Assembly (NCBI RefSeq): GCF_000336695.1 | Contig: NZ_AOMC01000043.1 | Location: 4,956 to 56,683, forward strand | DNA length: 51,728 nt | Origin: Halococcus morrhuae DSM 1307 | Lineage (GTDB): Archaea; Halobacteriota; Halobacteria; Halobacteriales; Halococcaceae | Direction of reading: 5' to 3' | In this document: piece by piece, positions 1 through 8,648 of the stretch | How positions within the stretch are numbered: position 1 is the first letter of the stretch | Layout of the letters: every line of letters starts with the position of its first letter | The notes under the pieces: generated by a model | What the model was told of the DNA's origin: nothing | The model's input: only the letters and a program-made list of their open reading frames with translations | The model's database searches: none | Position numbers and translations under genes: made by a program

Positions 1-403
1 GGTGCGCGCTCCGCGCGCACCACTCTCTGCTCGCGGGCGTGCGAGGCGGCTTCGCCGCCTCGAACTCGCGGCGCGTAGCGCCGCGCATGGCCCGCTCGCA
101 CGGTATGAGGGACCGGAGGTCCCTCACTACTCGCAAAACCTGGACTAAAAAGGACCGCTCGCTCCCGACGGTCGCTCACGGTGAACCGCGCTCACATTCG
201 TTCGCGCGGACGGTTCATTCACAGCACCGCACCAACGCCGCCCACATACCTCCCCAGCCGATTCGCTCTGCTCACTTCGTTCGCGTCGCTCATCCCTCGC
301 ACAATGTTCGCGCTCGGTGCTCACTTCGTTTCGCACACGAGCGCGAGCGCGCGCCACAGCAACCGCCAGCGATGCATCGTCCATCGTGGTTCACGCGCTC
401 ACC
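1..403. repeat. gene-free spacer with mosaic repeat blocks
   Basis: No convincing gene is present; the open frames here read through low-complexity Arg/Ser/His-rich sequence. The spacer is built of short GC-rich inverted and direct repeats. Three blocks recur in other spacers of the window: 131-156 (inverted copy at 13238-13263), 179-211 (copy at 38822-38854, one mismatch) and 241-268 (copies at 47954-47981 and, inverted, 21759-21781). It lies downstream of the broken GH15 gene. Confidence 0.7.
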
Positions 404-2250
404 TCAACTGGTCCCGTCGGGCGCGTCGACGCCGATGGGGGTCGGAGTTCTGGGGTCGGCACCTTCGCTGACGTAGATGGCGCTGTTGATGAGACCGAGA
501 TGGCTGAACGCCTGCGGGAAGTTGCCCCGCTGTTCGCCGGTCTCTCCGTCGACCTGCTCGGCGAACAGACCGAGCGAGGTCGCGTGTTCGAGCACGTCCT
601 CGTAGAGTTCGCGGGCTTCCTCGCGACGGCCGGCCAGCGCGAGCGCATCGACCAGCCAAAACGAACAGAGAACGAATGGATTCTCCTCGCCGTCGAGCCC
701 GTCGTCGGTGTCGTAGCGATAGACGAGTCCCTCGTCGGTCGCGAGATGGTCCTGGACCGCCTCGATCGTCCCGAGAATCCGGTCGTCGTCCGGTTCGAGA
801 AAGCCGACGACAGGGAGACGGAGCAGCGATGCATCGACGTTGTCGGTTCCGAACGAGCGGGTGAAATTCCCCATCTCCTCGTCGTAGCCCTCGTCGAGCA
901 CGCGCTCTTCGATCTCGGCACGGACAGCCTCCCACTCGTCGGTCGGGGCCTCGTAGTCGGTCGCCTCGGTCATCGTCAGCGCCCGATCGATGGCCGCCCA
1001 GCACATCACCTTCGAGTAGACGAACTGCTTGGGATCGACGCGATCCTCCCAGATGCCGTAGCCCGGTTCGTCCCAGACTTCACAGACGTGATCGATGACG
1101 TCACGGAGCACCGCCCAGTTCTCCTCGGTGAGAGTCTCGCCGTACTGCGTCGTCTCGTGGACCGCCAGAACGAGCTCGCCGTAGACATCGAGCTGGCGCT
1201 GGTCGCCCGCCGCGTTGCCGATGCGCACCGGCGATGACCCTCGATAGCCTTCGAGATGGTCGAGCTCCTCCTCGTCGGGGAGTTCTTCGCCGTCGACGCC
1301 GTAGAAGGGCTGTTCGACCCGTCCAGGTTCGCCCTCGGCGATCCGGGCGAGACACTCCTCGAAGAAATCCTCGACCTCCCCGGCGTGGCCGAGTTCGTGG
1401 AGCGCTTGCACGGTGAACGCCGCATCACGGATCCAGTTGAACCGGTAGTCCCAGTTGCGCTCGCCGCCGATCGTCTCCGGCAGCGAGGTCGTCGGCGCGG
1501 CGGCGATGGCGCTGGTCTCGCGACGCATCAGCAGTTTGAGCACGAGCTCCGAGCGGATCACGAGCTCGTGCCACGGCCCGTAGAACAGACAGCGCTCCGA
1601 ATCCGTGCAATGGTGAACCCAGCCCTTCCAGAACTGGGTCGTCGCCTCCAGCATCGCCGCCGCTTCATCGTCGTCGAGTCGTCCGCGCTCGCCTTACTGA
1701 CAGACGAACCAGACGGTATCGCCCTCGTCGAGCGTGACGGTTCCCGTCGCCGTCGAACCATCGGTATCGAGCGCGACCGAGCTCTGGCAGAACAGTTCCT
1801 CGTCGTTGCCGGTCGCGAGCACGCCGCCGTCGACCGCTTCGACGGTCGTCTCGGCGCGCGCGTAGTCGAAGCGCGGCGCGAACTCGACGTCGAATTCGAT
1901 CGAACCCTCTCCGCACTCGACGCGTCGGTAGAGGGCGTGCTCGGCGATATCGAGAGTCTGCTGCTCGCCGACGATCGGCATGAAGTCGGTGAGGGTTGCC
2001 GTGCCGGATTCGGTCGCGAGGGAGGTCTCGAGCTCGTTCGTCCGCTCGACGTACTCCTGATCGCTTTCGAACTCGCCGGTGGGCTGGACCGCGAACTGTC
2101 CGCCGACCTCGGGATCCAAGATACCGGCGAAGACGCTCGACGATTCGATATGTGGAGACACCACCAATCGACCGTCCCGTCGCGCCCGACCAGCGCGCAG
2201 GTTTCGAGGTTGCCGACGACACCGTAGTCGCCGATCGGCAGGAAATCCAT
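404..2250 (-). pseudogene. broken glycoside hydrolase family 15 (glucoamylase/trehalase-type) gene
   Basis: Read from a Met at 2250 (motif MDFLPIGDYGVVGN), the gene encodes a GH15 protein of about 615 codons if repaired. It has the N-terminal beta-sandwich start, then the (alpha/alpha)6 barrel motifs RNWDYRFNWIRDAAF, GYGIWEDR (expected general acid Glu) and NFPQAFSHLGLINSA. Two lesions break it. One base is missing near 2154-2155, after the DWWC motif, so the continuation PHIESSSVFAGI is in another frame. An in-frame TAA lies at 1696-1694 after WFVCQ, where the family has a Tyr-Gly (TAC/TAT expected), and the frame continues unchanged beyond it. Intact members hydrolyse alpha-glucosidic bonds of maltooligosaccharides, dextrins or trehalose. 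A further Met at 2301 is possible. Two independent lesions favour a real pseudogene over a single sequencing error. Confidence 0.85.
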
Positions 2251-2301
2251 ACGGAAGGCTGCGGTGGCGGCTTCATAACGCTCCCGCCCGTGAGACGCCA
2301 T

Positions 2302-2310
2302 CGTTTTGTC
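2302..2310 (+). promoter_or_regulatory. TATA-like box of the M24 peptidase gene
   Basis: The box CGTTTTGTC is centred 26 nt before the ATG at 2332. This is the spacing expected for a leaderless haloarchaeal transcript, and it supports 2332 as the start rather than the longer upstream frame. Confidence 0.5.
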
Positions 2311-2331
2311 GGCCACACCCGAATTTCCGTT

Positions 2332-3489
2332 ATGGATCCGGATCTCTCCGCGCTCGACGCGGAACTCGCCGACGACGATGCCGATGGTTACCTGCTCGAT
2401 GCCGATTCCGACGATCCCGACCAGCGCTATCTCTCCGGGTTCGTCGCACCCGACCCCTTCGTGACCCTCTACGACGGCGACACCCACCTCCTCGTCTCGG
2501 CGCTCGAATACGGCCGCGCGAAAACCGAGAGCCGTGCCGCGACCGTCTCCCGTCACGCCGACTATGCCGACGACGCTGGCGGGCGCGAGGCGAACACCGA
2601 ACTGCTCGGGCGCTTTCTCGACGATCACGACATCGACTCGCTGCTCGTTCCGGAGCGCTTCCCGGTCGGAACCGCCGATGGCCTCCGCGAACAGGGCATC
2701 AACGTGACCGCCGAGGACGACGGGATCCTCGTCGACATCCGCTCGGTCAAGACCGACGAGGAGATCGAGAAGGTCAGAGACGCCCAGCAAGTCAACGAGC
2801 GCGCGATGGTCGCCGCCGAGAACGCCATCCAGGGAGCCGACGTCGAGGACGGCCAGCTCGTCGCCGACGGCGAACCGCTCACCTCCGAGCGCGTCAAGAC
2901 GGCCGTCGAGACGACGCTGCTCCAGCACGGCTACAGCTCCGGCGAGACGATCGTCGCCGGCGGTGCCGACGCCGCCGACCCGCACAACGACGGCAGCGGT
3001 CCCCTCGCCGCCGGTGAGCCGATCATCGTCGACATCTTCCCGAAGAGCACCGACACGGGCTATCACGCCGACATGACCAGGACGTTCGTGAAGGGTGAGC
3101 CGAGCGAGCGCGCCGAGGAGTGGTACGAGCTCTCGAATGAAGCCCTCGACGCAGCGCTCGACGTCGTCGAACCCGGCGCGACCGGCGAGGAAGTCCACAA
3201 CGCGGTCTGTGACGTCTACGAGGACGCTGGCGAGCCAACGCTGCGCGACGATCCCGAAACCGAGACGGGCTTCATCCACGGAACCGGTCACGGCGTCGGA
3301 CTCGCGGTCCACGAGATGCCGAGCCTGAGCTTCGAGGGTGGCGAGCTCGAAGCGGGCAACGTCATCACGATCGAGCCCGGCCTCTACGACCCCGACGTCG
3401 GGGGCGTGCGCGTCGAGGACTTCGTGCTCGTCACCGACGACGGCTACGAGAACCTCACCGACTACCCGAAGCGCCTCCGCATCGAGTAG
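2332..3489 (+). CDS. M24 family Xaa-Pro peptidase (aminopeptidase P-like)
   Basis: This 385-residue cytosolic protein has the creatinase-like N-domain followed by the pita-bread metallopeptidase fold. The five metal ligands are visible in order: Asp in IIVDIFP, Asp in HADMTRTF, His in HGTGHGVGLAVHE, Glu in ITIEPGLY and Glu in VRVEDFV. Members remove an N-terminal residue next to proline, or cleave Xaa-Pro dipeptides, using two divalent metals; which of these applies here cannot be read from sequence. The start at 2332 is chosen because the upstream extension of the frame is Arg-rich shadow sequence and a TATA-like box lies 26 nt before it. The gene is divergent from the broken GH15 gene. Confidence 0.92.
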   Translation: MDPDLSALDAELADDDADGYLLDADSDDPDQRYLSGFVAPDPFVTLYDGDTHLLVSALEYGRAKTESRAATVSRHADYADDAGGREANTELLGRFLDDHDIDSLLVPERFPVGTADGLREQGINVTAEDDGILVDIRSVKTDEEIEKVRDAQQVNERAMVAAENAIQGADVEDGQLVADGEPLTSERVKTAVETTLLQHGYSSGETIVAGGADAADPHNDGSGPLAAGEPIIVDIFPKSTDTGYHADMTRTFVKGEPSERAEEWYELSNEALDAALDVVEPGATGEEVHNAVCDVYEDAGEPTLRDDPETETGFIHGTGHGVGLAVHEMPSLSFEGGELEAGNVITIEPGLYDPDVGGVRVEDFVLVTDDGYENLTDYPKRLRIE

Positions 3490-3490
3490 C

Positions 3491-3526
3491 TCCCGACAAC
3501 GTTTTTCAGCGACACGGCTGTCGGGA
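3491..3526 (+). promoter_or_regulatory. promoter box inside an 8-bp inverted repeat
   Basis: TCCCGACA (3491-3498) and TGTCGGGA (3519-3526) form a perfect inverted repeat. It encloses the TATA-like run GTTTTTCAG (3501-3509), centred 27 nt before the ATG at 3532. It could be an operator over a leaderless promoter or a hairpin terminator for the M24 gene ending at 3489. Confidence 0.4.
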
Positions 3527-3531
3527 AATAC

Positions 3532-4332
3532 ATGCGCCGCCCGTCGTTCGATTCGTTGGCCCTGGCGATCGGTCTCTTCGCGGGTGCTGTCGTCTTCGTC
3601 GGGGTCGTCACAGCGACCAGAATTCGTTTTCTCGCCCCCACCCCGCTCGTCACCGGCATCATCACACTGCTCGTCGTTTCCGGCATCGCAACGACACGGA
3701 CGAATCTCGTGTCGTGGATCGTTGATCACCGAATCCACACCACGCTTGCGCTCGGCATGTCCGTCATCACGGCCGTTGTCGGAATCCTGGTATCGTTCGG
3801 AATCGTCCCCAGTGAGACTGGGAACAGGCTATTGCTCGTCATTCTGGCTCCCCTGATAGCCGCGTTCCTCGTATACATCACGACGATGCGCCGCTATGAA
3901 GCATATCTGCACGATCACGAACGCGTGCTCGCCGAGTGGACCGCTGCGCCCGATACTCGCTACAAACGGATCGTTCGAGGATTGTCGCTCGTCGGTGCAG
4001 CGGTGTTCTTCGTTGGCGGAGTGCTGATCGTTCTCGAATTAGATACGGAAGCGAGCTTTATTGGACCGCTGGCGGGCGTCTTGCTCGGGCGCGCAGCAGT
4101 AATCGGACGATATCGACGATACACGCTCTACGGGAATGGCCTCGTAATTCGGGTTTCGGGCTCTGTGAGCGGGCTGTTCGTCCCCCGTGACCAGCTCCGC
4201 TCGGTTTCGCGCTCGGAACGTGCACTCACCATCCGCCGAGGATTGCCGTGGCCACTCCCGATTCGCTGCTCGACCGCGGATCTCGACGATCCATGTGGAC
4301 TCGAAGCGACGCTCCGTAAGTGGATCGGCTGA
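3532..4332 (+). CDS. multi-pass membrane protein with C-terminal PH-like domain
   Basis: This 266-residue protein is not recognised as a named family. Six hydrophobic segments can be seen (around residues 9-28, 36-53, 62-84, 101-120, 147-166 and 172-190). They are followed by a roughly 75-residue tail with the pattern of a bacterial PH-like domain: YTLYGNGLVIRV, then VPRDQLRSVSRSERALTI, ending LEATLRKWIG. Such domains usually sit at the cytoplasmic face of membranes in small orphan proteins of unknown role. The start is supported by a TATA-like box 27 nt upstream. It stands between the M24 peptidase and tyrA without an evident operon link. Confidence 0.75.
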   Translation: MRRPSFDSLALAIGLFAGAVVFVGVVTATRIRFLAPTPLVTGIITLLVVSGIATTRTNLVSWIVDHRIHTTLALGMSVITAVVGILVSFGIVPSETGNRLLLVILAPLIAAFLVYITTMRRYEAYLHDHERVLAEWTAAPDTRYKRIVRGLSLVGAAVFFVGGVLIVLELDTEASFIGPLAGVLLGRAAVIGRYRRYTLYGNGLVIRVSGSVSGLFVPRDQLRSVSRSERALTIRRGLPWPLPIRCSTADLDDPCGLEATLRKWIG

Positions 4333-4371
4333 CTCGAAGGGGCTTTTGCCAGCCGCTCGCAACGGCGCACA

Positions 4372-5106
4372 ATGACCCTTCTCGTCGTCGGCGCGGGCAC
4401 GATGGGCGAGTGGTTCGCCCGCACGCTCGCCGAAGCGACCACAGTCACCCTCACCGACACCGATCCCGAGAGAGCCGCCGCAGTCGCCGACCGCCTCGAT
4501 GCGCGGTCGGTGGCGCTCGACACCGACGAACGGTTCGACACCGTCTGTTTCGCCGTGCCGATGCCGGCGGTCGAAGCGGCCATCGCCGAGCACGCGCCGA
4601 CGGCCGAGCGCGCCGTGATCGACGTCACCGGGAGCATGGCCGAACCGATCGAGGCGATGCGAACACACGCACCCGATCGCGAGCGACTGAGCCTCCACCC
4701 TCTGTTCGCGCCCGAAAACGCCCCTGGCCGGATCGCGACGGTCGCCGACGCGGCCGGCCCGGCGACCGACGAAGTTCGCGCGGCGCTGGCCGCCGAAAAC
4801 GAACTCTTCGAGACGACGCCCGACGAACACGACCGGGCGATGGAGACGGTTCAAGCCGGCGCGCACGCGGCCGTGCTCGCCTACGCGCTCGCCGCCGAGG
4901 ACGTCCGCGAGGAGTTTCATACCCCCATCTCCGGCCCGCTCGACGACCTCGCGAGCCAGGTACTGTCTGGATCGCCGCGGGTCTACGCCGAGATCCAGGA
5001 GCGATTCGACGGCGCGGAAGCGGTCGCCGAGGCCGCGGAGCGCATCGCCACGGTCGACGGGACGGGTGTCGAGGAGCTGTACCGCGAGGCGCGCGAGCAG
5101 CGATGA
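4372..5106 (+). CDS. tyrA: prephenate/arogenate dehydrogenase
   Basis: This 244-residue enzyme has an N-terminal Rossmann fold with the dinucleotide motif VVGAGTMGEW at residues 4-13. The alpha-helical dimerisation part follows, with the family motif SLHPLFAP around residue 105. It catalyses NAD(P)-dependent oxidative decarboxylation of prephenate (or arogenate) on the tyrosine branch. The length is typical of the short archaeal form without chorismate mutase or ACT domains. A CTTTTGCC box is centred 26 nt before the ATG, indicating a leaderless transcript. Its TGA overlaps the ATG of the next gene (ATGA), so the two are almost certainly co-transcribed and translationally coupled. Confidence 0.85.
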   Translation: MTLLVVGAGTMGEWFARTLAEATTVTLTDTDPERAAAVADRLDARSVALDTDERFDTVCFAVPMPAVEAAIAEHAPTAERAVIDVTGSMAEPIEAMRTHAPDRERLSLHPLFAPENAPGRIATVADAAGPATDEVRAALAAENELFETTPDEHDRAMETVQAGAHAAVLAYALAAEDVREEFHTPISGPLDDLASQVLSGSPRVYAEIQERFDGAEAVAEAAERIATVDGTGVEELYREAREQR

Positions 5107-6614
5107 ACGACGACCAGCACGCGGCGATCCGTGCGAACGCGAACTACCTCCGGGAGGTGCGCCCGATCGACCCCGAGGAGATCGACGAGTACGTCACCGG
5201 CCAGCCCCACCCCGCCGTCGTCCGGGAGGTGCTCCGCGAGTCGGCCGCCGAGCTCGACCTCATCGAACGCGACGACGGCACGTTCGTCCCCGTTGCCGAG
5301 GAACCGATCACGACCGATTTTTCGGGCGTCGCGGCGCTGCCCGAACCCCATGTCAGAGCGCTCGAAGAGCTGCTCGTCGACGAGTACGGGGCCGGCTGGC
5401 CGACGGGCGACTCCGGGGAACGCCTCCGTGAGCGGATTCGGACGTTCAAGGAGTCGTACTTCGCCGGCGAGTCGGTGAACTACGACCGCGAGACGGCGCT
5501 CGCCTACGCCATCTATCACCACCCCGACTACTACGCGACCGTCCAGTACGTTCTCGCCGATCTCGCACGCGATGGACTGCTTCCGAAGGGGCTCCGCGTG
5601 CTCGACGTCGGCGCTGGCGTCGGCGGACCGGCGCTCGGGCTCGCCGACTTCCTCCCCGACGATGCGCTCTGCGAGTATCACGCGGTCGAGCCGAGCGCCG
5701 CCGCGGACGTGCTGGACGCGCTGCTCGACGACACGGACAAGAACTTCCATCCGACCGTCCACCGCACGAGCGCCGAGGGGTTCGATCCCGACGGTGAGTA
5801 CGACCTGATACTGATGGCGAACGTGTTGAGCGAGATCGACGATCCGACCACGGTCGCACGACAATACATGGACGCGCTCGCGCCCGACGGCTCGCTCGTC
5901 GCCATCGCACCCGCCGACCGCGAGACGTCGATCGGTTTGCGGGGGATCGAACGCGCACTCGCCGACGGCGGTGAGCGAGCCGGTGGCTTGCGAACGACGG
6001 AAGACGAGTGGAGCGAGTCTTCCGGTAGTGAGCGCGCCTCCGGCGCGCGATCCTCGTCGGTCGAGCGAAGTGAGTCCGACGGTAGTCCGGCGACGGCGTA
6101 CGCACCGACCGTCCGCCTCTGGCCCGGTCACGCACCGACCGACAGGGGCTGGTCGTTCGACGTGAAGGGCGATCTCGACGTGCCACCGTTCCAGCGCCGC
6201 CTCGCCGAAACTGCCGACGAGGGCGCGGCGTTCGTCAACGTCGACGTCCAGTACTCGTATTCGATCCTTCGCCGGGACGGAGCGCGCCGCATCGAGTTCA
6301 CGCCCGATCCGAATCGCGTGGCGAAGATGGCCGACAGCGAGCGCCACGTTTCCAGTCGGGTGGACTGTATCGCCGCGAAGCTCAGCCACTCGCTGTCGGA
6401 CGGCAATCCCTTATTCAAGATCAGCGACGGCAGCGAGGCGGTCGATCACTACGCCGTGCTGACCCGCGAAACGACACTCAACCGGGCACTCTCGGACGCG
6501 GACTACGGCGCGCTCCTGGAGTTCGAGAACGTGCTCGTGCTCTGGAACGACGACGAGGAATCGTACAATCTCGTCGTCGACGACGAGACGATCGTCGACC
6601 GGATCCCCGTCTGA
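5103..6614 (+). CDS. Rsm22-type small-subunit rRNA methyltransferase homologue
   Basis: This 503-residue protein has a helical N-domain, then a class I SAM-methyltransferase core with motif I VLDVGAGVGGPALGLADF around residues 163-180 and a DLILMANVLSEI acidic loop near 236. These are typical of the mitochondrial Rsm22/haloarchaeal family linked to the ribosomal small subunit. The segment around residues 290-330 is Gly/Ser/Glu/Arg-rich and looks foreign. Its DNA (5999-6080) holds three consecutive short hairpins like those of the window's non-coding spacers, yet the frame stays open and conserved-looking sequence resumes at AYAPTVRLWPGHAPTDRGW. The gene is coupled to tyrA by a 4-nt overlap. 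The target base cannot be deduced. Confidence 0.8.
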   Translation: MNDDQHAAIRANANYLREVRPIDPEEIDEYVTGQPHPAVVREVLRESAAELDLIERDDGTFVPVAEEPITTDFSGVAALPEPHVRALEELLVDEYGAGWPTGDSGERLRERIRTFKESYFAGESVNYDRETALAYAIYHHPDYYATVQYVLADLARDGLLPKGLRVLDVGAGVGGPALGLADFLPDDALCEYHAVEPSAAADVLDALLDDTDKNFHPTVHRTSAEGFDPDGEYDLILMANVLSEIDDPTTVARQYMDALAPDGSLVAIAPADRETSIGLRGIERALADGGERAGGLRTTEDEWSESSGSERASGARSSSVERSESDGSPATAYAPTVRLWPGHAPTDRGWSFDVKGDLDVPPFQRRLAETADEGAAFVNVDVQYSYSILRRDGARRIEFTPDPNRVAKMADSERHVSSRVDCIAAKLSHSLSDGNPLFKISDGSEAVDHYAVLTRETTLNRALSDADYGALLEFENVLVLWNDDEESYNLVVDDETIVDRIPV

Positions 6615-6615
6615 G

Positions 6616-6771
6616 CTACTCCATCGACTCGTCGACCACTGCCCGCAACCGGGCGCGCTGTTCCTGCTGTCGTTCGTGCCCGTCGCGCCCGAGGAGTTTC
6701 GAGAGCAGCGCCGGCCCCTTGTGGCTCCGCTGACCGGTTTCATCCGGCTGTCCGTCGTCGCTCCCACTCAT
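6616..6771 (-). CDS. small charged protein (51 aa), function unknown
   Basis: The Met at 6771 starts a 51-residue polar protein beginning MSGSDDGQPDETG with an amphipathic Arg/Gln/Glu-rich C-terminal half (KLLGRDGHERQQEQRAR). No family is recognised. Its start codon overlaps the stop of the upstream membrane-protein gene (ATGA), the main support for its being real. This tight coupling suggests it acts with that membrane protein. Confidence 0.6.
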   Translation of the reverse strand: MSGSDDGQPDETGQRSHKGPALLSKLLGRDGHERQQEQRARLRAVVDESME

Positions 6772-7280
6772 GCTCCGAAATAGGTCACGACCGGGTAAAA
6801 AGCCACGCTCGCGGTGAGGGCGACGATCCCGACGACGAACAGCGCTTGCGTGTAGAAGAGCAGGCGGCCGTTGTCGGCGATGTCGGCGGCGTTGCTCTCG
6901 GTCCACGAGGCGAGTTCGACGAGGAAGTCGAGCTCCCAGTCGGCATCGTCGCCCGTCGCCAGCGAGACGGCGTACGCGCCGCTCGGGCCGACCACGAGGT
7001 CGGATTCGCCGTAGGTGAGCACGCCGACGATGGCCGAGAGAACGAGTGCGAGCACACCGACGGCGGCGAGAAGCGGTTGAAAGGTGACGGCCGCGAGACC
7101 GGCGGCGGGAACGACGACGCCGAGCAGCAGCGCCGTGATGCGCACCGTGCGTAGCGCCTTGTCGTCGATGTCGTCCATCACGGACTGCTGGCTGTTGAGG
7201 ACGTCCCGTAGTTCGCGATAGACGGTCTCGCGGCGCTTGCTCGACCAGCCCCGTCGCGGCGCGTCGGATCCCTCACTCAT
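6768..7280 (-). CDS. membrane protein with three predicted helices
   Basis: This 170-residue protein starts MSEGSDAPRRGWSSKRRE. It has a basic cytoplasmic N-terminus with an amphipathic stretch around residues 15-40, then a helical hairpin of two hydrophobic segments (about 48-66 and 70-90). A charged loop and a last hydrophobic segment at the C-terminus follow. The family is not recognised. The longer upstream reading (to 7514) would run into surE on the other strand and is discarded. The gene is divergent from surE, and the 51-aa gene follows with overlapping stop and start codons. Confidence 0.75.
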   Translation of the reverse strand: MSEGSDAPRRGWSSKRRETVYRELRDVLNSQQSVMDDIDDKALRTVRITALLLGVVVPAAGLAAVTFQPLLAAVGVLALVLSAIVGVLTYGESDLVVGPSGAYAVSLATGDDADWELDFLVELASWTESNAADIADNGRLLFYTQALFVVGIVALTASVAFYPVVTYFGA

Positions 7281-7352
7281 CCGTTCGTTCTCGCACAGCG
7301 AAGCGATGACCCTTAACGGTGCGCTTTTGCGCTGGGCCACCGCAGACCGGAC

Positions 7353-8135
7353 ATGCAGATCCTGCTGACGAACGACGACGGCATCGAGAGCACGGGGATC
7401 GCCGTGCTCGCCGATGCGCTCGCCGATCACGGCGAGGTGACGGTCGTCGCGCCCGCCGAGGACCAGAGCGCCGTCGGGCGCACGCTCTCCGATCGGGTCA
7501 TCGTCGAGGAGCACGACCTCGGCTATGCCGTCGGAGGAACGCCCGCCGACTGCGTGGTGGCAGGTCTGGGCTCACTCTGTCCCGACGCGGACCTCGTGGT
7601 CTCGGGCTGCAATCAGGGCGCAAACCTCGGCGAGTACACGCTCGGGCGCTCGGGGACGATCAGCGCCGCCGTCGAAGCGAGCTTCTTCGACGTCCCGGCG
7701 ATCGCCGTCTCGCTGTACGTCCCCGGCGGCGACATCGACTTCCGCGAGTACGTCGCTCGTGAAGGCGAGTACGAGGAGGCCATCCGGGCGACGAGACATC
7801 TCGTGACGAACGCGCTCGGCGACGGGATCTTCGAGCGTGCCGACTATCTGAACGTCAACGCACCGGTCCCGGCGGCCACCGACGGCGAGCACGCCGGCAT
7901 GGAGATCACCTACCCGTCGGACGTCTACCAGCTGACCGCCGTCGGCGACGACGGCGACCTCACACTCCGGGATCGCATCTGGCAGCGGATGGCCGACGGG
8001 GCGATCCCCGACCCGGAGGGCACCGATCGTCGGGCGGTCTTCGAGGGGCACGTGAGCGTCTCGCCGCTGACCGCACCGCACACGACCGAAGCCCACGACG
8101 CACTCAGCGCGGTCGCCGAATCGTACGGGCGGTAG
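7353..8135 (+). CDS. surE: 5'/3'-nucleotidase SurE
   Basis: This 260-residue cytosolic phosphatase dephosphorylates nucleoside 5'- and 3'-monophosphates and is metal-dependent. The N-terminal signature ILLTNDDGIESTGI carries the Asp-Asp metal ligands. The Ser ligand lies in APAEDQSAVGRTLS, and the Asn ligand in SGCNQGANLGEYTLGRSGT, which also holds the dimer-loop glycine-rich pattern. The length matches the family. The box GCGCTTTTGC (7321-7330) is centred about 27 nt before the ATG and supports this start. Confidence 0.95.
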   Translation: MQILLTNDDGIESTGIAVLADALADHGEVTVVAPAEDQSAVGRTLSDRVIVEEHDLGYAVGGTPADCVVAGLGSLCPDADLVVSGCNQGANLGEYTLGRSGTISAAVEASFFDVPAIAVSLYVPGGDIDFREYVAREGEYEEAIRATRHLVTNALGDGIFERADYLNVNAPVPAATDGEHAGMEITYPSDVYQLTAVGDDGDLTLRDRIWQRMADGAIPDPEGTDRRAVFEGHVSVSPLTAPHTTEAHDALSAVAESYGR

Positions 8136-8147
8136 TTCGAGCCAGCG

Positions 8148-8420
8148 CTACTCCGTATCGAGAAGCCCGTAGTGGCCCGGTTCGTCGTCACTTTCGGGAT
8201 CGCCGAAACAGAGTTCGTCGGCGTTCGTGACCAGCCACGGGATCGCCCAGTCGAGCAGGATACCCTCCGTCTCGATGTCGAGTTCGGTGTCGGGTTCCAA
8301 TCCTTGCAAGAGGCGAGCGATCTCGTAGACGGTGTACATCGCGTCGGGATCGAGCACGTCGGCCGGCTCGCGGAACTCGAAGGGACGCAACCGGTTGAAG
8401 GAGGATTTCTGGCGCGGCAT
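8148..8420 (-). CDS. small acidic haloarchaeal protein (DUF5827-like)
   Basis: This 90-residue acidic soluble protein begins MPRQKSSFNRLRPFEF and contains the stretch DAMYTVYEIARLLQGLEPDT. I associate that stretch with the haloarchaeal family DUF5827; the assignment is from memory. There is no membrane segment or metal motif. It is convergent with surE, with the stop codons 12 nt apart. The function is unknown. Confidence 0.7.
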   Translation of the reverse strand: MPRQKSSFNRLRPFEFREPADVLDPDAMYTVYEIARLLQGLEPDTELDIETEGILLDWAIPWLVTNADELCFGDPESDDEPGHYGLLDTE

Positions 8421-8590
8421 ACCGACAATAGGCCGGAACGGCCTAAATCCTCGGCGGTGTCGGGTTCGATCAGCCGGCCAGCAGGCGTCGCCATCGTCGT
8501 TCGGGCTGTTCGTGATGTACGCACGACGAAAACAGAACGGATACGAGAATAATCGGCGGAGGCGGTTTGCGGTGCGGGTGCGGTTTTTCA

Positions 8591-8646
8591 CTACGTTTTT
8601 GCCCGGCTGAGCGAGTCGAAGACGAGCGAAGCCGGGCAAAAAGTAG
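8591..8646 (-). terminator. long hairpin downstream of tRNA-Ala
   Basis: CTACGTTTTTGCCCGGCT (8591-8608) pairs with the segment 8630-8646 over 17 bp with one bulged G, around a 21-nt loop. On the minus strand it starts two nucleotides beyond the tRNA-Ala 3' end, so it could end or process the tRNA transcript. Its A/T-rich base and GC-rich top resemble an intrinsic terminator on either strand. Confidence 0.5.
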
Positions 8647-8648
8647 GA

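Noticed and set aside
317-1237. 306-aa plus-strand frame
   Set aside because: Antisense to the GH15 gene over most of its length, with spacer repeat sequence at its start.
1694-2167. GH15 N-terminal domain as a separate intact small gene
   Set aside because: Its first residues lie in the middle of a conserved domain and the motif upstream of the frameshift belongs to it; both pieces are parts of one broken gene.
1558-3738. 726-aa minus-strand frame across the M24 gene and the GH15 start
   Set aside because: Most of it is antisense to the M24 peptidase. Only the short stretch from about 2301 to 2160 encodes real GH15 sequence.
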